A stretch of DNA of 64,000 nucleotides from Sapria himalayana (taxonomy: Eukaryota > Streptophyta > Magnoliopsida > Malpighiales > Rafflesiaceae). Shown one piece after another: positions 50,690-63,112 of this stretch. The translations under genes and the position numbers were made by a program. Where the stretch lies: contig JAREIK010010412.1 in assembly GCA_029783825.1 (NCBI GenBank), positions 22,225 to 86,224 of the forward strand, in the 5' to 3' direction. Numbering within the stretch: position 1 is the stretch's first letter; each line of letters opens with the position of its first letter. The notes beneath the pieces are model-generated. The model had not been told where the DNA came from and searched no databases. It was given only the letters and a program-made list of their open reading frames with translations.

Positions 50690-53600
50690 TTAATTATCTG
50701 CATCACTATCATCCTCTAATAGATTTTTTGACATTTCATATGATTTTGATGGAAGTTTCAACTCATCTTTAGATAGAAAATGATCATCTTCAATTTCTAT
50801 TAGGTCACCATTTGAGTCACATAAGTTTTCTGGATCTTCATCTACATGCACAAGCTCAATATTATTTATGTCATCTTCTTTAAATGCGGTTCAATAGCTA
50901 AGTTTTACTTCTTTGTTGAGATGTTGGTACTTCAAAATTTGATAGATCTTTGATTTTGCAAATGGCCCACTAGTCACTCTTATCGTGAGAGAAACTCAGA
51001 TATGTACAATAATATACTTGAGTAGCTTGAACTGCCATAATAAATAGCTCATATTGATTAAATCTATGTTTATGGTTAACATCCACTAGCTTATAAATTG
51101 AATGAATCTTTGCACCCACATTTTGTGTAGGATCAACCACTCGCATCTTAATATATAATCCTATTATTTTTGAGTCCACGATACTCCAACTCAATAACTT
51201 CTATGACTTGACCATAATAATCAATCTCATCTACACTATAACTTGAGCTTTTTAATGCATACACCACTATTCATAGTTGCTTAAGAAGAATTGTGCCCTA
51301 ATGTGTGAAATTTATATCCATTGACAAAATACAGGATAAGTTGTCACATATATAAACGAGCCTTTACTTAGATTTTGTATATATATGTTGGAATCTCTAT
51401 TTGAAGGATCATTTGTCTATTGCATAAATTCAACAAATGATGTTAAATACTAAAAATACAAATCAAATAATTCAAAAAATTAAATCTTAGAATTCTCACA
51501 TAGTTCTTAAACCAATTCAAATTCTATTTCTAGCATAGAATCGACCTCATGGCTGCAAATGATTTTTTGCCTATGTTTTTCTACTCAACATAAACAATGC
51601 ACAAACACAAGTAGAGGGAGAATAATGGAAATCAAATTTTAAATACCTAATCAGGACAAAATTAAACTATGATTAAACCTTCAACCATTTTGGGTATACA
51701 TACTCAATAAATGGTGCAATCTCCTCACAAATAAAGTAAAACATAGCTTCGAGTTGTGTTGTACTCTTACTCTATCATATTCTTTTCTTTGCTCTTCCAA
51801 ATGCTCTTCTAGAGTGCTTGAAAATAGATAGCTTGTCCATAGATTCATCTTCTATCAGCACACGACCTTCATCATTCTGAAGCACATTTCTATTATTTGT
51901 ATTGACATGATCCTCAAAATAACAAGAACAAAAAGATGATGCTTCTTCTACTAAATATGCATTGCAAATTGAACCTTCAACTTTTTCATTGTTTCTAACA
52001 TTCAATTTCAACTTACGAAGATACCTACAACCATTATGTTAGGTTTCAATTAAATCAAATAATAATATTAATTTATGCTTTAAATAATAAAACACATCTA
52101 CTTATATTTATTTACCTCTAAAAAGGATACATTCGCCAATATTGCACTGGACTGGCTATCCTTGCTTCATATGCCAAATGGATCGATAAATGCTTCATTG
52201 AGTCAAAAAAGCTTAATGGGAATATTCGTTCAAGATTACAAAGAATGAGAGGTATGTCATTCTTTAGTCTCACAATATCATCCATTTTGATTGTGGTTGC
52301 AGTTAGATGTTTGAAGAACAAACTAAGTTCTGTAAGGACCTTCCAAACACTTACGGGAAGTATTTCATGGAAATAATTGGTATTAATCTCTGCATAAATA
52401 CATGACAGTCATGACTTTTCATTCTAAATAACTTAAGATTATTCATATCCACACATCTACCCATATTTGACACATATACATCAGGAATTTTATAATTTTA
52501 ACCCATTCACACAATGTCTGTATTGCCTTCTTATCAAGTGTAACAAGTTTTAGGGTAATTTTTAATAGCCTTGTTCTATTTCAATTCACGATGCCGATAG
52601 TAATCATTCAACTCTTGTCTTGATTTTAAAGTGTCTTGTTTTTCTGTCTACATTAATGATAGTGTTGAAAATATTATCAAAAAAATTTTTTCGATATGCA
52701 TTACATCCTAGTTATGATGAATTAAATTGGACTTCCAATAGGGCAAGTCCCAAAAAATAGAGTATTTCCTCTAGCCAACTATTTTGCATATTGATCCATT
52801 AGTTCCAATAGCATCTATTTTAGTTACCTTCTTTAGATCTAATCTCTAAATCACTGCAAGATATTATCTCCTGAATGAACAACTGGTGCGACTGTCATCA
52901 CTATTTTTTTTTTCGAAATGCAGTTCTATTTCAGTGGAATGGATGATTCGTAGGTAGAATATTATGATGGTTATCAAACCATGACTGTTTAACACTGAAT
53001 TTGAGGGTAAATGCATCAGACTTTTCCTTGCAATACGGGCATGCTAATCATCCTACAATACTCCAATCAAACAATATTGAATATGTAGGAAAATCACTTA
53101 CCATCCACATAAGGGCTGGCCACATAATGAAATTTTGCTTCTTTGAGATGTCATATATATTCACAACATCCCACAAATGATTTAACTCTGCTATAAAGGC
53201 TCTAAGAAAATATCCAATATTTCTTTCAGATTTTTTGGCCCTGGAACCAATATTGATAAAAACATATATTGCTCCTTCATACACAACCATAGAGGCAAGC
53301 TGTAAGGTGTCACTATCATTGGCCATGTTGAATACTGTTGTCCAGAATGGCCAAATGGCTGAAAACCATCAATGTAGAGATCCAATCTCACATTTTGACT
53401 TTCAAATGCAAAAGCATGATATATATTAAAATACTTCTAAGCACGTGAATCTGATGGATGATGCATCACATGTTCTTCAACCTTATGCTCAGAATACCAC
53501 CTCTTATCATGTGCTGTAGTATTTGATGCATGTAGTCTATGCATTCGAGGAATTAAAGAAAAGTAATACATCTTTTAAAATGCACCTATCATCTTTTGTC

Positions 53601-53995
53601 AAATATTTACAACATGAGGTACCTTCTTTAACCAATGATGATCACAAAACTTACAGCTAATTAAATCACTATCATCACCCCAATATAACATACATCAATT
53701 GAAACACAAATCAATTTTTTCTACTAGTAGACCCATACCTCGTAGTAACTTCATAGTGCTATAAAAGTTGTTAGTGACAACATTATTATCCGAACAATCT
53801 CCTTTATCAGTTATGTCACCTGATCAAATAATTTCTCAGACATGATTTTCTGACTTCGTGTTCATAAGTCGAGCCATAAGTTACAATTACCAGTGTGTTT
53901 TACAACTAGGCCACAACTCATTTTCTATATCTTTAAGCTTATCAAAAAATTTCTGAGCTTCAAGATTAGGTGGTTCATCCATGTAATCCATATTG
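50690..53995 (-). pseudogene. TNP2-type CACTA transposase, left arm
   Basis: The - strand begins near 53995 with MDYMDEPPNLEAQKFFDKL, then MARLMNTKS and LLRGMGLLVEKIDLCFN (53.87-53.68 kb). The Transposase_21 core has LYIDGFQPFGHSGQQYSTWP, SLPLWLCMKEQYMFLSILVP and YDISKKQNFIMWPALMW (53391-53050). DUF4218 follows (LERIFPLSFFDSMKHL, HLAYEA near 52.2 kb; KLNVRNNEKVEGSICNAYLV at 52011-51775), then DUF4216 (VVDPTQNVGAKIHSIYKLVD, 51194-50970). The C-terminus is acidic (LEDDSDADN) with a stop at 50690. It extends about 130 bp further toward the N-terminus than the right-arm copy. There are many stops and frameshifts. Confidence 0.85.
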
Positions 53996-54012
53996 AAGTC
54001 ACTATATATGAA

Positions 54013-57000
54013 AAATTATTTGATCAGGTGACAGAACTGATGAAGGAGATTGTTCTGGATAATAATTTGATCACTAATAACTTTTACAACACTAAGAAGT
54101 TACTACGAGGAAAGGGTCTACCAGTTGAAAAAATTGATTGTTGTTTAAATAGATGTATGTTATATTTGGGTGGTGATAGTGATTTAATTAGATATAAGTT
54201 TTCTGATCATCCTCGATTTAAGAAGGCACCTCGTGTTGTAGATATGCCACAAAAATTGAAGGTTGTATTTAAGATGTATTATTTTCCATTAATTCATCGA
54301 TTTTAGAGACTATATGCACCAAATACTAAGCAAATGATATGAGGTGGCATTCTGAGTATGAGGTTGAAGAAGGGGTAATGTGTCATCCATCAGATTCACT
54401 TGCTTGGATGAATTATAATTATATACATCAAGATTTTGCAGCTGAAAGTCGAAATGTGAGATTGAGTCTCTACACTGATGGATTTCAGCAATTTGAGCAA
54501 TCTGGACAATAGTATTCAACATAGCCAGTGATAGTGACACTTTATAACTTGCCTCCGTGTGTATAAAGGAGCAATATATGTTTTTGCCAATATTGGTTCC
54601 AGGCCAAAAAATCCGAAAGACATGCTGGATGTTTTCTTACAGATTCATATTGTAGAGTTAAATCATTTGTGGGATTTTGGCATTGATACATATGATATCT
54701 CAAAGAAGCAAAATTTCATAATGTGTTATGGCATGAGTACTATAGGATGATTCACATGCCCGTATTGCATTACAAATTCTGATGCATTTATCCTCAAATT
54801 TAGTGGTAAATAGTCATGTTTGATAACTATCGTAAGTTTCTACCTACGATTCATCCATTTCGAAGAAATAGAATTGCATTTCAAAAAAATAAAACTATGA
54901 CGATAGTTACACCAGTAGTTCATTCAGGAGATGATTTTATAAAAGAGATTCAGAGATTGGGTTTGAAGAAGGTAACTGAAATGGATGCTACCGGAAGTAA
55001 TGGACCAATAGTCAAAATATTTGGCTGGAGGAAAAATATAGTATAGTTTGGGATTTGCCTTATGGAAGTCCAATTTAATTTGTCATAACTTAGATCTAAT
55101 ACATATTGAAAAAAATGTATTTGACAATATTTCAACACTGTCCTTAATGTAGACGGCAAAACAAAAGACACTTTAAATCAAGACAAGAGTTGAACGATTA
55201 CTATCGGCGTCTGAATTGAAACTGAATGAGGAAAAGAAAAATTTTCTCAAGCTTGTTACGCACTTGATAAGAATTCAAGACAAATATTGTGTGAATGGGT
55301 TAAAAATTTGAAATTACCTGATGGATATGTGTCAAATATGGGTAGATGCATGGATATGAAGAATCTTAAGTTATTTGGAATAAAAAGTCATGATTGTCAT
55401 GTATTTATTCAGAGATTAATTCCAATTGCATTCCATGAATTACTTCCCCTAAGTGTTTGGAAGGTCCTTACAGAACTTAGTTTGTTTTTTAAATAGCTAA
55501 CTACAACCACAATCAAAATAAATGACATGGTGAGGCTGGAGAATGACATTCCACTTATTATTTGTAAGCTTGAACGGATATTCCCACCCAAATTTTTTGA
55601 CGCAATGGAGCATTTAGTCCATTTGACATATGAAGCAAGGATAGCATGGCTTGTGCAATACAGGTGGATGTATCCTTTTAAGAGGTAAATACATAATTTG
55701 CTGTGTTTATTATTTTGTACATAAAGTAATATTGTAATTTAATATAATTGAAACCTAATATTATGGTTGTAGGTATCTTCGTAAGTAGAAATTGAATGTT
55801 AGAAACAAGGTAAAAATTGAAAGATCAATATGTAATGCATATTTAGTAGAAGAAGCAGCATCATTTTGTTCTTATTATTTTGAGAATCATGTCAATACAA
55901 TGAATAGAAATGTGCCTTTGAATGATGAAGGTAATGTGATGGTAGAAGATGATTATGTGAACAAACTATTTATCTTCAAGTACTTTGGAAAAGTATTTGG
56001 AAGAATAATGAAAAGATGTATGACAGATGAAGAGTACAAAGCAACCCGAGCTATGTTTTACTTAATTGTGAGGAGGTTGCACCATATATGAGTATGTATA
56101 CTCAAATTGGTTGTAGGTTTAATCATAGTTTAATTTTATCTTTAATAATAATTATTAAAAATTGATATACATTTTTCTCTCTCTTTATATTTGTGCAATA
56201 TTTATGTTGAGTAGTTAAAATATAGGTAACAGTAATTTCCAGTAATAATGTCGATTATATGCTAGAAACTAATTTGCGAATTAGTTCAAACATTATGTGA
56301 GAATTATTAAGTTTTAAATTTTTGAATTATTTAATTTATTATTATCATTTATTTGCTAATATTAATTTTTAATTTATGTCACTGGCAATTGATCATTCAA
56401 ATGGAGATTCAATTATTTTCATTAGGATCTAAGTAAAGGCTCGTTTAGATATGTGACAAACTATTCTGGGTATTTTATTAATGGATATAAATTTCACACA
56501 ATCAGAAATAGTTATTCTAAAATAAAATGAATAGTTGTGGTATGCATTTAAGTCATAGATTATAGTGCATAAGAGATTGATTATTATGGTCAACTCAAAG
56601 AAGTTATTGAGTTGGAGTACGTGGACTCGAAAATAATAGGATTGTATCATTTAAGTGCGAGTGGTTTGATCCTACATGAAATGTGGGCGCAAATATTCAT
56701 TCAGATTATAAGCTATTGGATGTTAACCATAAACGCATATATAATCGATAAGAGCCATTTATAATGGCAATTTAAGATTGAAGTACCAACATCGGAACAA
56801 AGAAGTGTAGATTTAGATATTACACTGTCATTCCAAGAAGATAACATAAATAATATTGAGCCTATGAATGTAGATGAAGATCGAGAAAATTTATGTGACT
56901 CAAATGTTGAGGTGTCAACATGGGTAGGGCCGGCCTGGCTCGGCACAAGGCACGACATGATTTGACTATGCCTGGGCCAATACGACAAGGAAATTTTCGT

Positions 57001-57519
57001 GTCCATGCCTGTGAAATGCCTGTCCACGGCACCAATTGTGTCGTGTAGTATTGAGGCCAACCTGGCCTCGTGCCGTGCCCAGCCCTGCACGGTACCGTGG
57101 TTCATTGGCATGGTACCTACGCACGCATCAAGAAACCCTAATTTTTAAAAAATTAGGGGTTCGGATGTGCGGCAGCGTGAGGGCATGACGGCGCATGCCA
57201 AAACCCTAATTTTTTTAAAATTAGGGGTTCGGCCCAACCATACCGAACCCGATAAATTCATGCCATGGGCCCGTTCCAGGCTGACCTCCACAGAACCATG
57301 TCGGGCCAGGCACAACACTGTACAGTAAATGTGACAGGCTGACCGACACGAAAGCATGGTCAGGGTGCCCTGACACATTCGTTTGACACATCTACTCAAA
57401 TAGTGGTATATAGAAAGTGAAGATGATCAATTTCTATTAAAGATGAGTTCGAACTTCTATCAGAATTAGACGCAATATCAGAAGATCCATTGGAGGATGA
57501 CAGTGATGCCAATAATTAA
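54013..57519 (+). pseudogene. TNP2-type CACTA transposase, right arm, 5'-truncated and hAT-interrupted
   Basis: Reads LIRYKFSDHPRFKKAPRVVD (54.18-54.25 kb), then KGAIYVFANIGSRPKNPKDM and YDISKKQNFIM (54.56-54.72 kb). WVKNLKLPDGYVSNMGRCMD and KSHDCHVFIQRLIP (55.29-55.43 kb) follow. DUF4218 is split by an intron (donor GTAAAT at about 55687, acceptor TTGTAG before 55774), with KIERSICNAYLVEEAASFCS after it. DUF4216 has VSFKCEWFDP near 56.65 kb. An acidic end EDDSDANN stops at 57517-57519. The first about 130 bp present in the left arm are missing. A 488-bp hAT element sits in the acidic C-terminal part. Stops and frameshifts throughout. Confidence 0.85.
56907..57394. mobile_element. 488-bp non-autonomous hAT element, 8-bp target duplication
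   Basis: The left end TTGAGGTGTCAAC and the right end (reverse complement TAGATGTGTCAAAC) form imperfect hAT-type terminal repeats. The 8-bp flanks are CTCAAATG (56899-56906) and CTCAAATA (57395-57402). The inverted left arm has the single, uninterrupted site at 50809-50816, proving the insertion. It is much more GC-rich than its host. Two perfect or near-perfect palindromes built on AAACCCTAATTTTT lie at about 57133-57162 and 57200-57230. No reading frame is meaningful. Confidence 0.9.
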
Positions 57520-57675
57520 ATTATTATAATTTTATTATAATATTAAACTATCAACGATTTTTATATTTTATTGAAATCTATGGTATTTTTTTCTAAAATG
57601 CATGCTTGTTCATCATATCTCTATTGTTTGTTCTATATTTTATTTTGTACAGTAGATGGTGCCTAAAGAACGTGG

Positions 57676-60600
57676 TAGAGGTGTCAAACGGGTCGGGCCA
57701 GGTCGCACGTTTTTTGAGAGCACGGCCGTGCTTCCGTGCCGGGCCATGCACAAGTTTATAAAAGCCGAGCCGGCACGGCGGGCCGTGCCTATCGGGCCTG
57801 GCCCGCTCGGTGCCTGGCCGTACGGGCCAGGAAATATTTTAAATTTTTTTTTAAATATTTTATTGTTTTAATTTTTATTTTAATTATATAAATCTATAAA
57901 ATTATATATAAATTATCGATATTGTATAATATTATAAATTTATAATATGAATTATGAATATTGTTTAAAATTTATTAAATTTAGAAAGTGTAATTTTTTT
58001 TATAATGTAAAATAAAATTAGTTTAAAATTTATTAGAATTATATAATAGAGTTATAAATTTTTAAATGAAAAATTAAAACAAAAAAAAAATAAATCAATA
58101 AATAATGTGAAAAAAATTAAAAAGTAAAAAAAACATAAGCAAACCAAATAAAAATGACTAATCAGCCATTAGATACCAAAGGTTCGAACCAAACAAATTA
58201 AAGTCACCTTAACGTATAAATAAAGGTATAATCAATAAAAAACAAAACATTGAAATCAAAAAATAGTAGATCATCATCAATCGTCAATCGGCATATCATG
58301 AGCATCATCAGCCGCAACATCAAGATCAGTATCATATGGATCATCATCATCAGCAATCATCTCCTCTGCTATCGCAGTGGATGCGGCTGCAGTCCCTGTC
58401 CCAGTCCTAGCTCCAGCACTATCATGGATGCTAAACCTCAATCTTCCCAATCCTTCAAACAACCAATGCCTCAATAATATCCGGACGTAATCTCGATCTC
58501 CTATCCGAAATCACGTTCACTACAATAGAAAAAGTAGACTCCGATGCTATACTCAACACCGGAGGAGTCAGTAGATCCCGTGTCATCCTAGATAGCATGG
58601 GAAAGGTAGACTCATATGATTTCCACCACTATAATATATCAAGATTCTTAGTATCAGAATGTGATAGGATTGAGCAGTAATCGGTATCTAAGTACCAAGA
58701 AAGCTTCTCCTATGTGATGGTCCACCCCTACGTTTCCCCTTGCTAGCTGAATGGAAAAATCATCATCTCTGAACAAGGTATCGATTTATAATCACGGTCT
58801 CACTACTACACCACCATACCTAGTATCGTAGTATGTGAACAGGTCAGTTAACTTCTCGTGAATGAACCTTCAGGTGGCTCTTCCAGGTTCATGCATGAGG
58901 AAATGTAAGTCAGGGTTTTCTACCCCTTCCACCTTAACCCTAGGGTCCATGCATGCAGCGAGGCAATAAAGAGATGGAACGGTGGACCTGTACTTCAAGT
59001 ACTTGGTTTCCATCTCTGCAACCATATGGCTAAGGGTCAGGTCAGCTCGATACTTCCTAAACATGCTACTAATGTTGCATATGCACCGGAGTGCAATGCA
59101 AGTCGTGGGCGTAAAACCGACGAACATAAGATCTTCGTGTCATAAAAAATCTTCAGGAATTTCATAAATGAAATTTGAAGCCCTGTCAGTGTCGTCAATA
59201 ATAAGTTCATCACTCTTACTATTGACATAGTCGGATATCACGTGTTCGTATCCAACACATGATTCTAACATCAGGTACGTGTAATTCCAACGATGTCTCA
59301 CATCCGATTGGAATTTCTTCTTCTTAAGATTCATAGACAAACAGAGACTACCAAACTCTTGTTGTCTGAGAGGAGTGCGAATATATTTTAGTGCATTACG
59401 TATATTAACCAACGTGGGGGAACACACCTTCATACCCGCTTGAACAATCAGGTTAATCACGTGACACATGCATCTGACATGAAAAATCTCTCCTAATGGC
59501 ACGTCTCTAATATTTCTAACAAACATGTTGATCGCTACTCATTATTAGATGCATTATCAAATGTGACACTAGAAATTTTATTTTGAATTTAATATTTCGT
59601 AAAGATTTTCATCATACACTCAAAAATGGCCGGGCCATCACGAGGATGAAGAATCTCAGAGAATCCAAAATTTTTTTATTCATTATCCAGTTAGAATCTA
59701 CATAGTGGGTGGTGAGACATGCATAAGATGATTCATCGTGACTTGTCCAATTATCAGACGTCACGGACACCACTCCACTATATGCCATAAATTCATTAAT
59801 TATTTTTTGTTTTCTAATTTATACAATTTTAGTATGTCATTCCTAGATGTGGACCTAGGAATCCTATGATAAGCAGGCTGAAAATATGTCTGCATGATGC
59901 GCACAACCCTTCGATCTTCCGAAAATCTGATCGGAAAACCCATCAATGTGATAAGTTTGGCCATGTCATCCCTACCCAACTCGTTGGAGTATATGAAGGG
60001 AGTAAACATTGAGACTGAACTCGATCCAGTCTCAAAAAATGCAGTGCCAAGTTGGGTTTGCTTATGATCTAATAGACATGTTTTTGGTGCATAATTCGGC
60101 ATGCCTCTTAAGGTGTCCAGTCCCTAACGAACTCTTACATGTTAAAAGTCTCATACAATATTTGCACTGTGTCATTTCTTCTTCCTCACCCCTAATATTT
60201 TTTTGTTTTATTATATTAAAATGAGTCCAAACTATAGAAGTCCTCCTAGTTTTTTGTTTTTTAGAAGTTTTGGTTGAGACGACTAGAGAAACCAAGTTTC
60301 AGCAGCCTCAGACTCTGTGTAATATTTTTATTTTCTAAATTTAAATATGTTTCATTAGTATGTGTCATTTTTTAGGATTTTTCTAATCAGGACACTATTT
60401 TAAAATTATCTATTTTAGGGTTAGAGAGAGACTAGAGAGAGAGTAAACAAAAAAACTTAAATTAAATTACCCGGTCAAGTAGTGTGGTCGATCACGTGCA
60501 CGGTGCACCACAGTCTAGTGCACCACAGTCTAGCTCAAAATTAAAAACCCAAGTTGATATTCCCGAAAAGCTAGGCCAAATGTCAAATGACAAAATCCCG

Positions 60601-61185
60601 ACTTCCCGAGTCCCGAGAGAGAGACGCAAGATTTTTGAGAGAGAAAATGTGAGATTTGAGAGAAAATATGTTTATGAAAAACATAAATGTTATAAAGAGA
60701 GGGGTGGAATTTATAGATTATAGAAAATATTTTTTTTAAAAAAAGTGATTTTTTGATTTTTTTAATTTTTTAGGGGGCAGAATCATGAGGCCATTGGATT
60801 CTGCCCCTAGCCGTTGGAGGCGAGATCCAACGGCTACATATAATATTTTTTTTATTTTTTTTTGCCCGTTGGGGGGGGGGGGATTCGGGTCGGCTCGGGG
60901 GACCGCGGGTCGGGTCTGATTGGACCCGACCCGGGTCTTTTTTTTCGGGAAGGGCGAAGGGTGTGGGTGCACCCATGCCGGTGTGCTGTGCCACGAGCCA
61001 CCAAACCATGCCGGGTCAGGCACGACACGAGGCCCAATTGGCCTCGGCACGGCACGGCACGTGCCGTGCCTTACCGGGCATGACACGAGCCGGCACGAGA
61101 TTTTCCCATGCCGGGCCGGCCCAGGCATGACCGAACCGAGCCGTGCCTCGTGCGGGCCGGCCCAGACCAGCCGTTGACACCTCTA
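57676..61185 (-). mobile_element. hAT element, 3,510 bp, 8-bp target duplication
   Basis: The left end is TAGAGGTGTCAAACGGGTCG. The right end, reverse complemented, is TAGAGGTGTCAACGGC. The flanks are GAACGTGG (57668-57675) and GGATGTGG (61186-61193). The empty site in the inverted left arm (50550-50557, reverse complement) is GGACGTGG, so each copy of the duplication has one later transition. Subterminal DNA is GC-rich with GGGCCGGCCC-like words. It contains a degenerate hAT transposase on the - strand and a G-run near 60870. Confidence 0.93.
58277..60295 (-). pseudogene. hAT transposase, degenerate
   Basis: Would catalyse hAT excision and insertion. The N-terminal BED zinc finger (60295-60062) shows SIVWTHFN, then CKYC, then HLKRHAELC, with the C-C-H-H/C spacing of the family. 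The middle part gives VVSVTSDNWTSHDESSYACL then THYVDSNW (59.8-59.7 kb). A third block reads HVRCMCHVINLIVQAG, IRNALKYIRTP and RHRWNYTYLMLES (59526-59250). The C-terminal dimerisation region (about 58610-58480) reads STFPMLSRMTRDLLTPP, IASESTFSIV and ISDRRSRLRP, a clear match to the hAT signature. The BED finger is followed by frameshifts and stops, so the protein is not made whole. Confidence 0.88.
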
Positions 61186-63112
61186 GGATGTGGCCGTGGC
61201 GGTGGTGGACATAATGAACCAAATTCATCTAGTATGCTACATCATGTTGCAGAATCAGTAACATCTCATAGCCACCATATCCATACTTTAACATCACAAT
61301 CACCATCATTCAGACCTCTACTATCACCTTTATCATATGTAAGCCCACCACCCATTGTACATTTGTACTTCCTGCACACACTTTTGATCCATCTCTATCT
61401 TCTACACCATATTTTACACCGATAGTTTACCCATTTATAAAACCAACGACATCATCAAATGTTGTGCCTTCCTCTACAGTTAGTGCAAAGTTAGAAATTG
61501 AGGTTGTGGATTAGAGGTAAAAAAATATGTAAAAATTTTGATGTTTCTATTAGTGGTTTTTTTTATATTTTTATGATTTGCTTGTTTTCAATGTTATTTA
61601 TTTATTTATATAGTTTTATTTCATCTCACAAGTGTTCGACTATAATTACAAAGTCTTTCATAAAAATAGCTAATTCTAAAGCATTCTCCTAGCAGAAAGT
61701 TCTAATCAACAAAAGAGTCATATTTTAATGACTTTCAGGTAAAATAACAAAACAAAAGCATTGAAAAATAATTATCAAATTACTTAAATATTATGTTGGT
61801 TATTATTCAAGCAGTAAATAATTACGTTCTTATTGTTAATATAAATTGTTTTGTGATTTTTCTACATATAGAATCAGTGCACATGGGCGCCCAAATTTGA
61901 AGGAAATATAAAGTCATTATGGGAGATCAAAGCTGCTCAACGATATTCTAATTTTGTCCATAAATTGAAAAATATGAAAGAAATGTTGATTTTATATTTG
62001 AGGATGACTGGCTAGAGTGGCTTAAGTATTGAGAGGAGCCAGATGTGAAGAAAAAATCAGATATTGCCAGCACAAATTGTTGAAGTGAGGTAGCTGGACT
62101 AGGTACAAGAATATGTCGACACACAAGAGGCTCAAAGTCGAGCATTGAGAATGCTTGAGATATGGTACAATTTTAAAATTTTAAATATTTATATATTTAG
62201 TGGTTGTCCTAATAGTCCAATAAATCAAATCTCTGCATGGTTTTATTAATTTTGTTAAATTTTTCGATCATTTATTTTATAATGACTTAATAAAAATATA
62301 TTCTAGGCTGGAGAATTGGGTCGAGATCCAAATTTTTATGAGATTTACAGGAAGATACATGTGAAGAAAGTGGATGGTCAATTTGTTGACAACAAGTCTT
62401 AGATGATTGCTGTAAGAACTTGTTATATTAATAAGATTTTATAATACTACAGTACATTTTAAAAATTGTTTGGAATTCAAAATATTTATTTTATTTTTGT
62501 ATATCTAGAATATTTTTTTCTCTATTTTATCTCAGGACCTAATGGAGAAACATGTGACAGCTGCTCATCAACAAGTTGAGGGTTCTATGGATCTTCAGCC
62601 AAGTGACTATGATCCTATTTATTAGGAGACCATAAGAGGTCGTAATAAGTAGCTAGTGTACGGAATCGGCTTGAAGGGAGTGGCATTTTGTTGTAGTAGT
62701 CGTGCTTCTAATTCATCTGTCTCAGAAATGGTGGATGAGGCGGTCAAACAACAAGCAATGGAAACAAATGAACGTATTGTAGTTATGGAGACCAAAATGA
62801 AAAAGAAGATGAGCAGATATCTCATTTGAATGAAAAAATATATGAAATTAAAGAACAGAGGGATGAGAAAATATCTCATTTGAAGAAAGAAATATATGAA
62901 ATTAAAGAACATGATGATGAGTAGTATACTAATTTGATGGAAGATATGCAATAAATTAAAGAAATGAATGATGAGATGAAAGAAATTAAGATGTAATGCA
63001 ACAATATATGTCCTATATGGAGTCACAGTTAGCGGCATTGGTGCAAATAGATAGCATTCCGAGATCAGCCATGAAACCCGTAGGAGAGGCTAGCATTCCA
63101 TACAAATTATGA

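Larger units (their letters stand above)
45621..54012 (-). mobile_element. CACTA element 3, left arm, with captured host gene pieces
   Basis: Starts at a clean terminus, CACTACAAGAAAAGC, abutting satellite. Subterminal words (TAGCTA, ATCACTAAAAT, CCCAAGCTAAA) match the left end of element 1. The two CACTA genes lie on the - strand, so the terminus is on their 3' side. Between the terminus and the complete second gene lies a 2.2-kb zone. It holds a second copy of that gene's 3' end and exon-like pieces, including a SWIB-domain fragment. At 54012 the arm meets an inverted relative. The opposite terminus is not in the window, so element limits are uncertain. Confidence 0.8.
48585..63112. repeat. 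Head-to-head inverted pair of two-gene CACTA coding regions, axis about 54012
   Basis: The left arm (- strand genes, 54012 to 48585) and right arm (+ strand genes, 54013 to 63112) carry the same two genes in the same order and domain content, diverging from one point. A DUF4218 stretch of about 100 bp aligned by eye is about 80% identical. Once the two hAT insertions (488 and 3,510 bp plus 8-bp duplications) are removed, arm lengths agree (about 5.4 and 5.1 kb). No terminal repeat is present at the axis. Confidence 0.8.
57656..63112 (+). pseudogene. Second CACTA gene (Ptta/En/Spm family), right arm, interrupted by a hAT element
   Basis: Starts at 57656 with MVPKERG. After codon 6-7 the 3.5-kb hAT element intervenes, and reading resumes at 61186 as GCGRGGGGHNEPNSSS, matching the MVPKGRGHGGGGCGRRNG start of the left arm. 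Later blocks are RYSNFVHKLKNMKE (61.95 kb), ELGRDPNFYEIYRKIHVKKV then FVDNKS (62.31-62.40 kb), LVYGIGLKGVAF (about 62.66 kb), a Glu/Lys/Met-rich coiled-coil-like stretch (62.7-63.0 kb), and QYMSYMESQL then GEASIPYKL ending at 63112. Introns separate the blocks. Multiple stops besides the insertion. Confidence 0.82.

Noticed and set aside
57133..57230. Interstitial telomere repeat (AAACCCTAA)
   Set aside because: Only isolated words within palindromes occur, with no tandem TTTAGGG array.
60736..61228. Overlapping Pro/Arg/Gly-rich frames on both strands
   Set aside because: They are products of GC-rich hAT subterminal DNA with a G-run. There is no conserved motif and both strands are equally open.
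62622..63038. 138-codon frame on the - strand
   Set aside because: It is antisense to the Glu/Lys/Met-rich coiled-coil part of the right-arm second CACTA gene.
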